A stretch of DNA of 64,000 nt. Origin: Clostridia bacterium. Its GTDB lineage: Bacteria > Bacillota > Clostridia > Christensenellales > Aristaeellaceae. Positions within the stretch are counted from its first letter, which is position 1; every line of letters begins with the position of its first letter. Where the stretch lies: assembly GCA_017938695.1 (NCBI GenBank), contig JAGBBA010000047.1, positions 62,001 to 126,000 on the forward strand. The letters run 5' to 3'. The position numbers were made by a program, and so were the translations under genes. This document shows positions 32,965-43,097 of this stretch, one piece after another. The notes beneath the pieces are model-generated. The model had not been told where the DNA came from. It did not search any database and saw nothing but the letters and a program-made list of their open reading frames with translations.

Positions 32965-34149
32965 ATGAATCTGGATTCCATTCAGTTCGCGTCCCGGTTC
33001 GACGGCGTCAGCGGCAGTGCAATCCGTGAGATCTTCAAGATGATCGCCAAGCCCGGCATGATCTCCTTCGCCGGCGGCAATCCTGCGGCTTCTGCCCTAC
33101 CGGACGAGAAGGTGGCCGAACTGGCCCAGAAGGTGCTCCGGGAGAACGGCAAAGCCATTCTGCAGTATGGTGCCACCGAAGGCTACGCTCCTTTCCTGGA
33201 AAGCCTGAAAGCCTACGCCGAAAAGCAGCTGGGCTGCGAAGTGACGGGCATCCTGCCCACCACAGGCTCCACCCAGGGTATGGATCTTCTGTGCAAAGCA
33301 CTGATCAACCCCGGCGATGTGATCCTGGTGGAGAATCCCTCCTTCCTGGGCAATCTGCAGTGCATGAACCTGTATCAGGCCAAGCTGGTGCCCGTGGAGA
33401 GCGACGAGAACGGCCTGATGCTGGATAAGCTGGAAGAGGCCATTATCAAGCATCACCCCAAGATGCTTTATACCATTCCCACCTTCCAGAACCCCACCGG
33501 TAAGGCCCTGGCTGCCGACCGTCGCCAGCCCATTGCTGAAATGGCCGCCAAGTATGGCATGGTGGTGGCCGAGGATGACCCCTACCGCGATCTGCGCTAT
33601 GCAGGCTCCCCTATCCCTTCCATCAAGTCTTACGACAAGGAAGGCTGGGTGGTGTTCCTGGGTTCGTTCTCCAAGATCATCTCCCCCGGCCTGCGCGTGG
33701 GCTTCATGGTCGGCGATCCCCGCATCCTGCGCAAGTGCACCATCGGCAAGCAGTCCGCTGACGTGCATACCGCTAACCTGAACCAAGCCATTGTGGATCA
33801 GTTCCTGCGGCAAGACCTGCTGCCTGCCCACATTGCATCCATCTGCGAAAGCTACAAGGCCCAGATGAACGCCATGCTGGACGAGCTGGCCACCTTCCCG
33901 GAGGGCACCCGATATACCAAGCCCGAGGGCGGGCTGTTCATCTGGGTGGAGCTCCCCGAGGGCATCGAAGCCAAGGCCATGCTGGAAAAGGCTGTGGAAC
34001 GCCATGTGGCCTATGTACCCGGCACCCATTTCTTCTGCGACGGCGGTCACGACAATACCTTCCGCCTGAACTTCTCCAACAGCAGCATCGAGCAGATCCA
34101 CGAAGGCATGAAGATCCTGCGCGAGCTGATCGAAGACGCTACCAAGTAA
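32965..34149 (+). CDS. PLP-dependent aminotransferase, probably aromatic (class I/II)
   Basis: Fold-type I aminotransferase of 394 residues. [15 protein letters not shown] is the start signature of this group, and the PLP lysine is in [13 protein letters not shown]; other cofactor contacts include [10 protein letters not shown] and [10 protein letters not shown]. Family members include aromatic amino acid, 2-aminoadipate and valine-pyruvate aminotransferases. The tyrosine T-box directly before it favours the aromatic reading (tyrosine formation or breakdown). It is the first gene of the T-box operon, and GGAGG lies eight bases before its ATG. Confidence 0.92.
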   Translation: MNLDSIQFASRFDGVSGSAIREIFKMIAKPGMISFAGGNPAASALPDEKVAELAQKVLRENGKAILQYGATEGYAPFLESLKAYAEKQLGCEVTGILPTTGSTQGMDLLCKALINPGDVILVENPSFLGNLQCMNLYQAKLVPVESDENGLMLDKLEEAIIKHHPKMLYTIPTFQNPTGKALAADRRQPIAEMAAKYGMVVAEDDPYRDLRYAGSPIPSIKSYDKEGWVVFLGSFSKIISPGLRVGFMVGDPRILRKCTIGKQSADVHTANLNQAIVDQFLRQDLLPAHIASICESYKAQMNAMLDELATFPEGTRYTKPEGGLFIWVELPEGIEAKAMLEKAVERHVAYVPGTHFFCDGGHDNTFRLNFSNSSIEQIHEGMKILRELIEDATK

Positions 34150-34183
34150 AACAACGCACACAATAGAGAGGAGAATCCCCACC

Positions 34184-35416
34184 ATGGAACAGCACATTCT
34201 TGACATCCTGAAGGAACGCGGCTTCCTTGCCCAGATGACCTTCCCCGAGGAGCTCTACGAGCAGCTGAAGGAGCCCACCACCTTCTACGTTGGCTTTGAC
34301 CCCACTGCCGACTCCCTGCACATCGGCCACTACATCCCGATCATGGCCATGGCCCACATGCAGAAGGCCGGTCACAAGCCCATCGCCCTGATGGGCGGCG
34401 GCACCGCCATGATCGGCGACCCCTCCGGCAAGACCGACATGCGCAAGATGATGACCGTGGAAACCATCGACAACAACGTGGAGTGCATCAAGAAGCAGAT
34501 GAGCCGCTTCCTGGATTTCTCCGAGGGCCAGGCCATCATCGTCAACAACGGCGACTGGCTGCGCAACCTGAACTTCATCGAGTTCATGCGCGACATCGGC
34601 TCCATGTTCTCTGTGAACACCATGCTCCGCGCCGATTGCTACAAGGCCCGCATGGAGTCCGAGAACGGCCTGAGCTTCCTGGAGTTCACCTACATGCTCA
34701 TGCAGAGCTACGACTTCCTGGAGCTGTTCAAGCGTTATGGCTGCCGGCTGGAGATGGGCGGCAATGACCAGTGGAGCAACATGCTGGGCGGTGCTGACCT
34801 GGTGCGCCGCAAGGAGCAGGAGAAGGCCTTCGCTTGCACTTTCCAGCTGCTTCTGACCCATGACGGCCGCAAGATGGGCAAGACCGAAAAGGGTGCCCTG
34901 TGGCTGGATCCTGCCAAGACCACGCCCTTCGACTTCTACCAGTACTGGCGCAACATCGACGACAAGGACGTGGAGAAGTGCCTGGGCCTGCTGACCTTCC
35001 TGCCCATGGACGAAGTCCGTCGTCTGGGTGCCCTGGAGGGTAGTGCCATCAACGAAGCCAAGAAGGTGCTGGCTTTCGAAGTCACCAAGCTGGTGCACGG
35101 CGAAGAAGAAGCCCAGAAGGCTGCCGATGCTGCCCTGGCCCTGTTTGCAGGCGGCATGAACGGTGCTGACGTCCCCTCCTTCGAGGTGACTGCCGACATG
35201 CTGGCCCAGGATGCCCGCGTGACCACCATGCTGGTACTCTCCGGCCTGTGCAAGAGCCAGTCCGACGCCCGCAACCAGATCAAGGCTGGTGCTGTGTCCC
35301 TGGCTGATGAGAAGGTCACCGACTTTGGCGTGACCGTCACTGCCGACATGTTCGGCGAAGACGGCCTGATGCTGAAGAAGGGCAAGAAGGGCTTCCGCCG
35401 CCTGATCCTGAAATGA
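34184..35416 (+). CDS. tyrS: Tyrosyl-tRNA synthetase
   Basis: Class I synthetase of 410 residues with HIGH-type LHIGHYIP, the binding sequence [14 protein letters not shown], and KMGKTEKG as the KMSKS loop. The C-terminal S4-like RNA-binding domain ([21 protein letters not shown]) is present. It is the bacterial TyrRS type with S4 tail. It is under the tyrosine T-box and after the aminotransferase, so charged tRNA-Tyr level probably sets its expression. Confidence 0.97.
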   Translation: MEQHILDILKERGFLAQMTFPEELYEQLKEPTTFYVGFDPTADSLHIGHYIPIMAMAHMQKAGHKPIALMGGGTAMIGDPSGKTDMRKMMTVETIDNNVECIKKQMSRFLDFSEGQAIIVNNGDWLRNLNFIEFMRDIGSMFSVNTMLRADCYKARMESENGLSFLEFTYMLMQSYDFLELFKRYGCRLEMGGNDQWSNMLGGADLVRRKEQEKAFACTFQLLLTHDGRKMGKTEKGALWLDPAKTTPFDFYQYWRNIDDKDVEKCLGLLTFLPMDEVRRLGALEGSAINEAKKVLAFEVTKLVHGEEEAQKAADAALALFAGGMNGADVPSFEVTADMLAQDARVTTMLVLSGLCKSQSDARNQIKAGAVSLADEKVTDFGVTVTADMFGEDGLMLKKGKKGFRRLILK

Positions 35417-36048
35417 GCGCGCCCTATAAGACCCTGCGGCAGTCTGCCTCAGACGAGTTCATCATCAACAAGAGCCGCTTCATTGGTTACGCCGCTCCTG
35501 TTGAAACCGAGGAAGAAGCCCTTGCCTTTCTGCAGAGCATCCGCACCAAGCACAAGGATGCCACCCACAACTGCTACGCCTATGTCATCGGCCAGAACGC
35601 AGGCATTATGCGCTACTCTGACGACGGCGAGCCCGGTGGCACCGCAGGCCTGCCCATGATGGAGGTCATCAAGGCCCAGGGCGTGGTCAACTGCTGCGTG
35701 GTGGTCACCCGTTACTTCGGCGGTGTGCTGCTGGGGGCTGGCGGGTTGGTTCGCGCCTATACCCAGGGCTGTGTGGTAGGCCTCAAGGCTGCCCAAGTCG
35801 TGGTGATGGAACCCAGCCAGCGGTACATCTGCGAGGTATCCTATCCCCTGTGGGACAAGGTTCAGCACGCCATGAGGGCTTTGCCCGTTCAACTGGCTGG
35901 CAGCGAGTTCACCACGGCCGTGACCTTCACCCTGCTCATTCGTGAAAAAGATGCAGCCATGGTGATGGACGAGCTCACCCGTGTCACCGACGGCAAGTTC
36001 GATTATCTGCTGGAAGATGAATCCTACCAAGCCTGGGACGAAGAATGA
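35413..36048 (+). CDS. YigZ/IMPACT family protein
   Basis: The 211-residue protein has the IMPACT N-terminal fold: [17 protein letters not shown], then [34 protein letters not shown] and a ferredoxin-like C-terminal half. In E. coli YigZ the biochemical role is not settled. It overlaps the tyrS stop by ATGA, so it is the third gene of the T-box operon and is probably translated by coupling. A terminator follows. Confidence 0.93.
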   Translation: MSAPYKTLRQSASDEFIINKSRFIGYAAPVETEEEALAFLQSIRTKHKDATHNCYAYVIGQNAGIMRYSDDGEPGGTAGLPMMEVIKAQGVVNCCVVVTRYFGGVLLGAGGLVRAYTQGCVVGLKAAQVVVMEPSQRYICEVSYPLWDKVQHAMRALPVQLAGSEFTTAVTFTLLIREKDAAMVMDELTRVTDGKFDYLLEDESYQAWDEE

Positions 36049-36052
36049 TTTT

Positions 36053-36091
36053 GTAAAAAACCGGCAATCAATTTGATTGCCGGTTTTTTAC
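36053..36091 (+). terminator. Terminator of the aminotransferase-tyrS-yigZ operon
   Basis: GTAAAAAACCGGCAATCAA pairs with TTGATTGCCGGTTTTTTAC with few unpaired bases between, with a T-run built into the stem. It is a near-perfect 18-19 bp hairpin and is bidirectional in form. Confidence 0.88.
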
Positions 36092-36159
36092 AATTATTCA
36101 TGTGAAGTTCATAAAAGGAGCGTATAATAACCAGGTAAAATACAGGAGGTATAACCAAC

Positions 36160-37002
36160 ATGAAAAAGAAGAAGTTCCGTAAGATCCTTATCTGGCTCCT
36201 GATCCTGGCTTTGATCGGCGGCGGCATGTACTACTATACCACCACGCAGAAAAGCAACTTCGCCTTTGAAGAAGAAACCGCCCGCACCCAGGACATCGAA
36301 ACCTTCTACACATTCTCCGGCAATGTAGAGGCCGACAGTGCCCGTATCGTGAATGCGACCCAGCGCGGCACCGTGCGCGAATGGAAGTTTGAAGAGGGCG
36401 ACAAGGTGGAAAAGGACAAGATCACCATGATCGCCAAGAACGGCAACCAGGTCAAAGCACCGATGGCTGGCACGATCTCGGATATCTACGTGGATGCCGA
36501 CGAAGAGTTCAACATCGGCGATCCCCTGTTCCGCGTGGCTGATTACGAGCATCCCCTGGTGAAGATCAAGGTGGATGAATACGACGTTTCCGCCTTGCAG
36601 AAGGGCATGCTGGTCACCGTGAAGGTGCATGCCACCGGCCGCACCCTGGTGGGCTCTGTGAAGCGTATCGCCCAGGAAGCCACCGTCAGCAATGACCTGG
36701 CCTACTATGAGGTTATCATCAATCTGCCCCAGGACGGCACGCTGGTCATGGGTCTGACCTGCGAGGTCGTTGTGCCCCGTGAAAAGGCACAGAACGTGAC
36801 CACCCTGAGCATGGACGCCATCCAGTATGACAAGGACGGCAAGCCCTTCGTCTATTGCTACAACCGCAATAACGAGATCGTTGAGCAGAGCGTGCTGCTG
36901 GGTATCAACGACGGCAGCATCGTTGAGATCAAGGACGGCATCCGTTCCGGCGAAGTGGTGCTGCTTCCCCCGTCCTTCAACTTCCCCATGATGCTGCGGT
37001 AA
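36160..37002 (+). CDS. MacA-like membrane-fusion/adaptor protein
   Basis: 280 residues with an N-terminal membrane anchor (about residues 9-25, ILIWLLILALIGGGMYYY) after a Lys-rich leader. The following part is a barrel-sandwich/HlyD fold: YTFSGNVEADSARIVNATQRGTV, VEKDKITMIAKNGNQVKAPMAGTI, then IGDPLFRVADYEHPLVKI and VTVKVHATGRTLVGSV. It is shorter than full MacA because the coiled-coil hairpin is absent, which fits Gram-positive homologues without an outer membrane channel. It is the first gene of an exporter operon with the ATPase and permease. Confidence 0.88.
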   Translation: MKKKKFRKILIWLLILALIGGGMYYYTTTQKSNFAFEEETARTQDIETFYTFSGNVEADSARIVNATQRGTVREWKFEEGDKVEKDKITMIAKNGNQVKAPMAGTISDIYVDADEEFNIGDPLFRVADYEHPLVKIKVDEYDVSALQKGMLVTVKVHATGRTLVGSVKRIAQEATVSNDLAYYEVIINLPQDGTLVMGLTCEVVVPREKAQNVTTLSMDAIQYDKDGKPFVYCYNRNNEIVEQSVLLGINDGSIVEIKDGIRSGEVVLLPPSFNFPMMLR

Positions 37003-37017
37003 GCGAGGGATATCAGT

Positions 37018-37702
<685 letters not shown>

Positions 37703-37710
<8 letters not shown>

Positions 37711-38899
37711 AGAATGTCTTCGCATGTCCTGGCAGAACATCAAGGGCAACAAAATGCGCACCTTCCTCACCACGCTGGGCATTATCATCGGCGTAACGGC
37801 TATCATCACGCTGATCACCACCGTGGAGGGTGCCACCAACGAGATCACCAGCCAGTTCACTGCACTGGGTGCTGGCAAGGTGAATGTATCTGTTTCCGGC
37901 ACGCCCCTTAAGCGCGGCCTGACAGAAGACGATATCCAGCGCATCAGCCGCATTGACAACATCAGCGGCGTTGACCCCAGCGTTTCCTTTAAGCAGCATG
38001 TAGCCAGTGAAGGCACGCTGTGCGAGGATGTGTCTATCGAAGGTCGCAGCGCAGCTTATTTCACCGACGCCGGTCTGATCGGCAAAGGCCGCGGCCTGAC
38101 CGAAATGGATATGGATCGTTACAGCCACGTCTGCGTGATCGACACTGAGCTGAATGCCAATCTTTTCCCCAATGAAGACCCCATCGGCAAAGAGCTGGTG
38201 ATCTCCGGTATCTCCTATCGCATCGTGGGCATGCTCAGCGACGAAAACGACAACGATGTGATGCGCGCCATGTCCCTTATGACTGGCGGCAACAGTGGTG
38301 GCTTAGCCATCATCCCCTATCCTTCCGCGCTGCGCATCACCGGTTCCAACTCCGTCAATAGCCTGACGCTGTACATTCAGGATACCGCCTTCACCGATGA
38401 CACGATCTCCGATGTGGAGGAAGTGCTCAACGCCGCATTCAACTACCGCGATAACGCCTGGCAGATCATCAACCTGGACAGCCTGCTGGACACCATGAAC
38501 ACCATGACCGGCATGATGACCACCATGCTGGCGGGCATTGCTTCTATCGCACTGCTGGTGGGCGGCATCGGCATTATGAACATGATGCTGGTTTCCGTCA
38601 GCGAGCGCACCACCGAGATCGGCCTGCGCAAGGCTTTGGGTGCCAAGCCCTCGCTGATCCAGACCCAGTTCCTGATCGAGTCTGTGATGCTCAGCCTGAT
38701 GGGCGGTTTGATCGGCATTGTGCTTGGTATCATCCTGTCCATGCTGATCGCCGGCTGGATCGGCATGACCTTCACCCTGTCCACAGGGGCGATTGCACTG
38801 GCATTCACCTTCTCGGCCACGGTGGGCATCCTGTTCGGTTGGGCACCGGCCCGCAAAGCATCCCGTCTGAACCCCATTGATGCTTTGCGCAGCATGTGA
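37703..38899 (+). CDS. MacB/FtsX-type ABC transporter permease
   Basis: 398 residues with the MacB-PCD topology: one N-terminal helix (NKMRTFLTTLGIIIGVTAII), a long extracytoplasmic domain (about residues 50-270), and a C-terminal three-helix FtsX domain (LLVGGIGIMNMMLVSVSERT, EIGLRKALGAKPSLI, GILFGWAPARKASRLNP). The ATG at 37703 overlaps the ATPase stop; longer frame extensions are out of context. A promoter for the following regulator lies across the last codons. Confidence 0.94.
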
Positions 38900-38905
38900 T
38901 ATAAT
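38877..38905 (+). promoter_or_regulatory. Promoter of the response regulator-kinase-alarmone genes
   Basis: TTGATG (38877-38882) and a perfect TATAAT (38900-38905) with 17 bases between them, overlapping the end of the permease gene. The regulator genes can therefore be expressed apart from the exporter. Confidence 0.7.
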
Positions 38906-38942
38906 ACTGATAGAAACAGTACAAAAGTGAAAGGAGCACATC

Positions 38943-39620
38943 ATGTTTACGATTCTTGTTGTTGAGGACGATCTTCCCCTGCAGCGCATGATGTGCGCCT
39001 TTCTCGGGCTGAACGGCTACCAGACGGTTTCTGCCTCCAACGGCGAGGAAGCCCTCGCCTCCATCGAAAAGGTTCTGCCCGATCTGGTCATTGCCGATGT
39101 GATGATGCCCGTGATGGACGGCTGGGAGCTGACCCGCGAGCTGCGCCAGGCGTATCCCTTGATGCCCATCATGCTGGTCACTGCCCGAACCACCCTGGAA
39201 GACAAGCGCACCGGCTTTACCAGCGGCGCAGATGATTACCTCACCAAACCCGTTGATCTGGACGAACTGCTTTTGCACGTGGGTGCACTGCTGCGACGTT
39301 CCCAGGCCATGACCAGCCATCAACTGACGGTGGGCGATTCTTTGCTGGATTACGACTCCCTGACCATCACCCGCGGCAAGGAATCCCTGACGCTGCCGAA
39401 GAAGGAGTTTTATCTCCTGTTCAAGCTGCTGTCCAACCCCAAGCAGATTTTCACCCGCCGTCAGCTGATGGACGAAATCTGGGGCATGGATGTCCAGAGC
39501 GACGAGCGTACCGTGGACGTGCACATCAAGCGTCTGCGCGAGAAGTGTGAGATCTTCCCTGATTTTGAGATCATGACGGTGCGCGGTCTGGGCTACAAGG
39601 TGGAGAAGCGAAATGGATAA
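38943..39620 (+). CDS. OmpR-family response regulator
   Basis: 225 residues: an N-terminal receiver with VVEDD, the phosphoacceptor Asp52 in VIADVMMPVMDG, and Lys in LTKPVD; then an OmpR winged helix with LPKKEFYLLFKLL and TVDVHIKRLREK. It has AAAGGAG before its ATG, and it overlaps the kinase gene by eight bases. The neighbouring exporter suggests it controls export or envelope genes, but no operator is identified. Confidence 0.96.
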   Translation: MFTILVVEDDLPLQRMMCAFLGLNGYQTVSASNGEEALASIEKVLPDLVIADVMMPVMDGWELTRELRQAYPLMPIMLVTARTTLEDKRTGFTSGADDYLTKPVDLDELLLHVGALLRRSQAMTSHQLTVGDSLLDYDSLTITRGKESLTLPKKEFYLLFKLLSNPKQIFTRRQLMDEIWGMDVQSDERTVDVHIKRLREKCEIFPDFEIMTVRGLGYKVEKRNG

Positions 39621-40962
39621 GCGTTTTCACATCAGACCCTATACCTTCCGCGGGCGTTTGCTCCTGTTCCTGCTGCTGGCAGCCGTTGCAGCCTGTGTCA
39701 TTTCCGCCGCAGGCTCTTTTATGATGGGCATCGGTGCCATCGGCAACGAGATGAAGTCAAACGAGCATGAGCTTGCCGTTTACTTGCTGAGTCTGGAACA
39801 AAAGACAGAGCTGTCCCCTGCTGATATGCTTGTGATGACCACCAACGAAGAGCTGGTGGGAAATATCGTTGAGCATCCTGAATGGCACCTGTCCGCCGAG
39901 GATGTTTCCCGTTTGCGCAGCGGTGAGTTGATCACGCAAACTTCCGGCTTCACGGTCATGCCCATCACCTATCTGAAGCTGCGCGACGAGATCATCTCCA
40001 TCCATCCATCCCGTGATTTCAACACCTTTCTGAGTGTGCTGCCCCGGGTGGGCTTCACCATTCTCCTGTCGCTGATCCTTTTTGCCATTCTGTCTATTCT
40101 GATTTCCTTTCTGATCTCTCGGCCCGTTACGCAATTGACCCAGGCCACACGGAAGATCACAGAAGGGGACTTTTCCATCCGTTTGCCGGAGGAAAAACCC
40201 GGTGAAATGGGCGAGCTGATGCGTTCCTTCAACAAGATGACCGAGGAGCTTTCCCGGAACGTCTACCTGCAAAAGGACTTCATCAGCAGCGTTTCACACG
40301 AGTTCCGCACGCCCATTGCCTCCATCAAGGGCTTTACCAGGCTTTTGCAAATGCCCGGCCTGGATGAAACCTCCCGTCAGGAATACATCAGCATGATCGC
40401 CCAGGAAGGTGACCGGCTGTCCCGCCTGTCCGAAACACTGCTCAGGCTGTCCGCACTGGAGCAGCAGATGACCCCGGCTTCCCTTTCGACCTTCCAACTG
40501 GACGAGCAGATCCGTCAGGTGATCCTGCAGCTGGAACCTTCCTGGTCGGCCAAGCAAATTGATTGGCAGCTGAATTTGGAGCCAGTGACCATTGAATCCG
40601 ATGCTGAACTGCTGATGCAGGTCTGGACCAATTTGCTTCAGAATGCTATCAAATTTTCCCACGACGGCGGCGAGATCGAAGTTTCTGTTACCAAACTTGA
40701 TCATGCTGAGATCACGGTCGCCGATCACGGCATCGGCATGACCCAGGAAACCCAGGAACGCATTTTCGACCGCTTCTATCAGGGCGATACTTCCCGCAGC
40801 AAAGAGGGCGTAGGCCTTGGATTGTGCCTTGTGAAACGTATTGTTGACATCCTGCATGGTGAAATCCGGGTACGTTCCGTGCTGCATGAGGGCAGCACCT
40901 TCCGCATTCGTCTTCCCTATCAGCTCAATGCAGCCAAAGGAGCACAACATGACGCAAGATAA
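39613..40962 (+). CDS. Sensor histidine kinase
   Basis: 449 residues with two membrane helices (about 17-38 and 148-172), an extracytoplasmic sensor between them of about 110 residues, a HAMP linker (RPVTQLTQATRKITEGDF), the HisKA box SVSHEFRTPIASIKGF (His229) and the HATPase with WTNLLQNAIKFS, ADHGIGM and GLGLCLVKRI. The C-terminus overlaps the alarmone synthetase start. Partner of the preceding response regulator. Confidence 0.96.
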   Translation: MDKRFHIRPYTFRGRLLLFLLLAAVAACVISAAGSFMMGIGAIGNEMKSNEHELAVYLLSLEQKTELSPADMLVMTTNEELVGNIVEHPEWHLSAEDVSRLRSGELITQTSGFTVMPITYLKLRDEIISIHPSRDFNTFLSVLPRVGFTILLSLILFAILSILISFLISRPVTQLTQATRKITEGDFSIRLPEEKPGEMGELMRSFNKMTEELSRNVYLQKDFISSVSHEFRTPIASIKGFTRLLQMPGLDETSRQEYISMIAQEGDRLSRLSETLLRLSALEQQMTPASLSTFQLDEQIRQVILQLEPSWSAKQIDWQLNLEPVTIESDAELLMQVWTNLLQNAIKFSHDGGEIEVSVTKLDHAEITVADHGIGMTQETQERIFDRFYQGDTSRSKEGVGLGLCLVKRIVDILHGEIRVRSVLHEGSTFRIRLPYQLNAAKGAQHDAR

Positions 40963-41608
40963 ATCGCAGCAGCAATTGCAGGTGGATTTTCAGCAGATGG
41001 TGGATGAGTTTTTCACCGTCCAGTGCCGGTATCAGTCTGCCATACGAGAAATCCAGACCAAGCTGGAAATACTGGATGACGAATTCCAGATGCGGCACAA
41101 GCGCAACCCCATCCATCACATGCAGAGCAGGATGAAATCCATCCAGAGCATGATGGAAAAGCTGGCCCGCAAAAATGCCCAGCGAAATATCGCTTCCGCC
41201 GTAGAAAATTTGACGGACATCGCCGGTATTCGTGTGATCTGCTCCTACCTCCAGGATGTGTACACCGTTGCTGAGCTATTGACCCGGCAGGATGACATTC
41301 ATGTGCTGAAGGTGCGGGACTACATCAAGCAGCCCAAGGCCAATGGATACCGCAGCCTGCATCTGGTGGTGGAGATCCCGGTATTCCTGTCCGAAGGACG
41401 CGTCATGGTGCCTGTGGAGATCCAGATCCGTACCATTGCCATGGACTTCTGGGCATCGCTGGAGCATTCGCTTCGCTACAAAGCACCCGGGAATATCCCC
41501 GAGGAGATTTCAGAAGAGCTGCTTCAAACCGCATCGGACATTGCGATTCTTGATCAGCGCATGCAAACCATCCACGACAAGGTGGACGCCCTGGAAGGAA
41601 ACGAATAA
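40949..41608 (+). CDS. Small alarmone synthetase, RelA/SpoT domain (YjbM/RelQ type)
   Basis: The 219-residue protein is a stand-alone (p)ppGpp synthetase domain without hydrolase, TGS or ACT parts. The motifs are intact: SRMKSIQSMMEKLARK for phosphate contacts, DIAGIRVICSYL, DYIKQPKANGYRSLH, and VEIQIRTIAMDFWASLEH. It should make pppGpp or pGpp from ATP and GTP or GMP. Its start at 40949 lies inside the kinase gene (14-base overlap, AAAGGAG before it), so it is translated with the two-component system. A link between the exporter, envelope sensing and alarmone production is inferred. The longer in-frame start upstream is rejected. Confidence 0.93.
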   Translation: MTQDKSQQQLQVDFQQMVDEFFTVQCRYQSAIREIQTKLEILDDEFQMRHKRNPIHHMQSRMKSIQSMMEKLARKNAQRNIASAVENLTDIAGIRVICSYLQDVYTVAELLTRQDDIHVLKVRDYIKQPKANGYRSLHLVVEIPVFLSEGRVMVPVEIQIRTIAMDFWASLEHSLRYKAPGNIPEEISEELLQTASDIAILDQRMQTIHDKVDALEGNE

Positions 41609-41617
41609 GTGCATATT

Positions 41618-41676
41618 CCCCCAGCATAATGCCATACTATTCATAGCGAAAGGATGATGGCTATGCTGGGGTTTTT
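41618..41676 (+). promoter_or_regulatory. Terminator-like hairpin enclosing the YdcZ start site
   Basis: CCCCAGCATA (41619-41628) pairs perfectly with TATGCTGGGG (41662-41671), followed by TTTTT. The 33-base loop holds the AAAGG ribosome site and two ATG codons of the YdcZ gene; the 3-prime arm holds the probable start codon at 41663. If formed it would end the alarmone transcript or hide the downstream start. Confidence 0.5.
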
Positions 41677-42097
41677 GTATGCGCTGGTTGCCGGGGCAGC
41701 CATGAGTATTCAGGGTGTCATGAACACACGCCTTGGTGACAAGGTGGGTGTATTGGAAACCAACGCTTTTGTTCAGCTGGTTGGCTTTGCGCTGGCACTG
41801 GCTGTTGCCATGATTTTCGGCCGCGGGGATATCCGACTTTTGCCCCAAGCACCATGGTATAGCTGGCTGGGCGGTGTTCTCGCGCCTGTGATCACCGTTA
41901 CGGTCATGCTGGCCATTGCCGGGTTATCGCCCACGGTAGCCATTTCGACCATTCTGCTTTCCCAGCTCACTGTTGCAGCCCTGATCGACGCCTTTGGTAT
42001 CATGGGCTCAGAAAAACTCCCCTTCACCTGGCAGAAGCTGCTGGGCGTGGGGCTGATGGTGGGTGGTGTGCTGCTGATGAAGTGGAAAACCGCATAA
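41663..42097 (+). CDS. YdcZ-type DMT-family membrane protein
   Basis: A 144-residue protein with five probable membrane segments, starting LGFLYALVAGAAMSIQGVMNTRLG, the signature of the YdcZ (DUF606) subgroup of the drug/metabolite transporter superfamily, half the size of full EamA transporters. Such half-size members are thought to work in pairs; the substrate is unknown. The start codon is uncertain (41654, 41657 or 41663); the last is preferred from the AAAGG spacing and family length. It lies under the hairpin described at 41618. Confidence 0.8.
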   Translation: MLGFLYALVAGAAMSIQGVMNTRLGDKVGVLETNAFVQLVGFALALAVAMIFGRGDIRLLPQAPWYSWLGGVLAPVITVTVMLAIAGLSPTVAISTILLSQLTVAALIDAFGIMGSEKLPFTWQKLLGVGLMVGGVLLMKWKTA

Positions 42098-42104
42098 TCC
42101 AACG

Positions 42105-42134
42105 GAATAACCGACCGACCGTCGGTATTCTTTG
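42105..42134 (+). terminator. Terminator after the YdcZ gene
   Basis: GAATAACCGAC and GTCGGTATTC form a stem with one bulged A, followed by TTT. It separates YdcZ from the spoIIA genes. Confidence 0.55.
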
Positions 42135-42194
42135 CGTTTCGGCATGGCCTGTCGAACGCTTTTTTGCATATCGCAAAAGCCCTGTTTTTTCGAC

Positions 42195-42222
42195 GAAGGA
42201 CAAGCCATCCACCAGGTTGAAT
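42195..42222 (+). promoter_or_regulatory. Candidate sigma-H promoter of spoIIAA-spoIIAB
   Basis: GAAGGACAA (42195-42203) and GTTGAAT (42216-42222) with a 12-base spacer fit the sigma-H consensus RNAGGAWWW and RNNGAAT. In B. subtilis the spoIIA operon is transcribed by sigma-H, so both sequence and context agree. The start codon is 36 bases downstream. Confidence 0.7.
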
Positions 42223-42258
42223 GCTACGCTTGAACGATTTTCAAGGAGGCATCAACAC

Positions 42259-42585
42259 ATGTTACGTTCCATCCGCGACGGGGATAAGCTGCTGGTAGGT
42301 TTGGATGGCGAGCTGGATCATTTTTGCGCGCAAAGCATCCGCCGGGAGCTGGACAGTCAGCTTGCTGATCCAACCATCCGCCAGCTGATCCTTGACTTTT
42401 CAGGTTTGACCTTTATGGATTCCTCCGGCATCGGGGTGATTCTTGGCCGCTATCGCATCCTGCGGGAGCGTGGGGGCGGGGTATCCGTCATTCATATGAA
42501 CGACCACATTGCGCGAATATTCCACATGTCAGGCATGGGCAAGGTGATCCGCCAGCTGGACAGGAAGCAGGAGGCTGTACGATGA
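42259..42585 (+). CDS. spoIIAA: SpoIIAA, anti-sigma-F factor antagonist
   Basis: A single STAS domain of 108 residues; in forespores, unphosphorylated SpoIIAA binds SpoIIAB and frees sigma-F. The phosphorylated serine lies in DFSGLTFMDSSGIGVILGRY. AAGGAGG precedes the ATG at 42259 and a sigma-H-like promoter lies upstream. The stop overlaps the spoIIAB start. Confidence 0.93.
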   Translation: MLRSIRDGDKLLVGLDGELDHFCAQSIRRELDSQLADPTIRQLILDFSGLTFMDSSGIGVILGRYRILRERGGGVSVIHMNDHIARIFHMSGMGKVIRQLDRKQEAVR

Positions 42586-43043
42586 TGCGAAACAATGAAA
42601 TGCAGACCACATTCCTCAGCGTTGCAGAAAATGAGGCTTTTGCCCGCGTTGTGATCGCTGCCTTTGCCATGCAGCTCAGCCCGACGGTATGCGAAATCGC
42701 CGATATCAAAACAGCCGTTTCTGAGGCCGTGACCAACGCCATCGTACACGGCTATGAGGGTACACGCGGCATGGTCACTCTTCGGGCATCAATCCACGAC
42801 CATGCACTCTTGTCCATTGAGATCAGTGACCAGGGCAAGGGTATCGCCAACATCCAGCAGGCCATGGAGCCCTTCTTCACCACTCGCCCCGAGCAGGAGC
42901 GCAGCGGCATGGGCTTTGCAGTGATGCAAACCTTCATGGATGAGCTTTCTGTCGAATCAGCACCGGGCAAAGGCACGCTGATCCGCATGAAGAAGCGCAT
43001 CAGGTCAAGGGATATGCTTGAAAACGCAACGCACATTCTCTGA
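42582..43043 (+). CDS. spoIIAB: SpoIIAB, anti-sigma-F factor and serine kinase
   Basis: The 153-residue GHKL ATPase has the N box EAVTNAIVHGYEG, the G1 DQGKGI and G2 ERSGMGFAVMQT. It both holds sigma-F inactive and phosphorylates SpoIIAA. The gene is coupled to spoIIAA by overlapping stop and start. The expected third gene, spoIIAC (sigF), is absent: a terminator follows at once, then the oppositely oriented deoD. Confidence 0.94.
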   Translation: MMRNNEMQTTFLSVAENEAFARVVIAAFAMQLSPTVCEIADIKTAVSEAVTNAIVHGYEGTRGMVTLRASIHDHALLSIEISDQGKGIANIQQAMEPFFTTRPEQERSGMGFAVMQTFMDELSVESAPGKGTLIRMKKRIRSRDMLENATHIL

Positions 43044-43053
43044 TAGGCATATG

Positions 43054-43090
43054 AAAACGCCGATCCGGCAACCGTGCAGGATCGGCGTTT
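43054..43090. terminator. Bidirectional terminator between spoIIAB and deoD
   Basis: AAAACGCCGATCC and GGATCGGCGTTT form a perfect 12-bp stem with a 12-base loop and T-runs on both sides. It lies ten bases beyond the spoIIAB stop and just before the deoD stop. Confidence 0.85.
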
Positions 43091-43097
43091 AACATGC

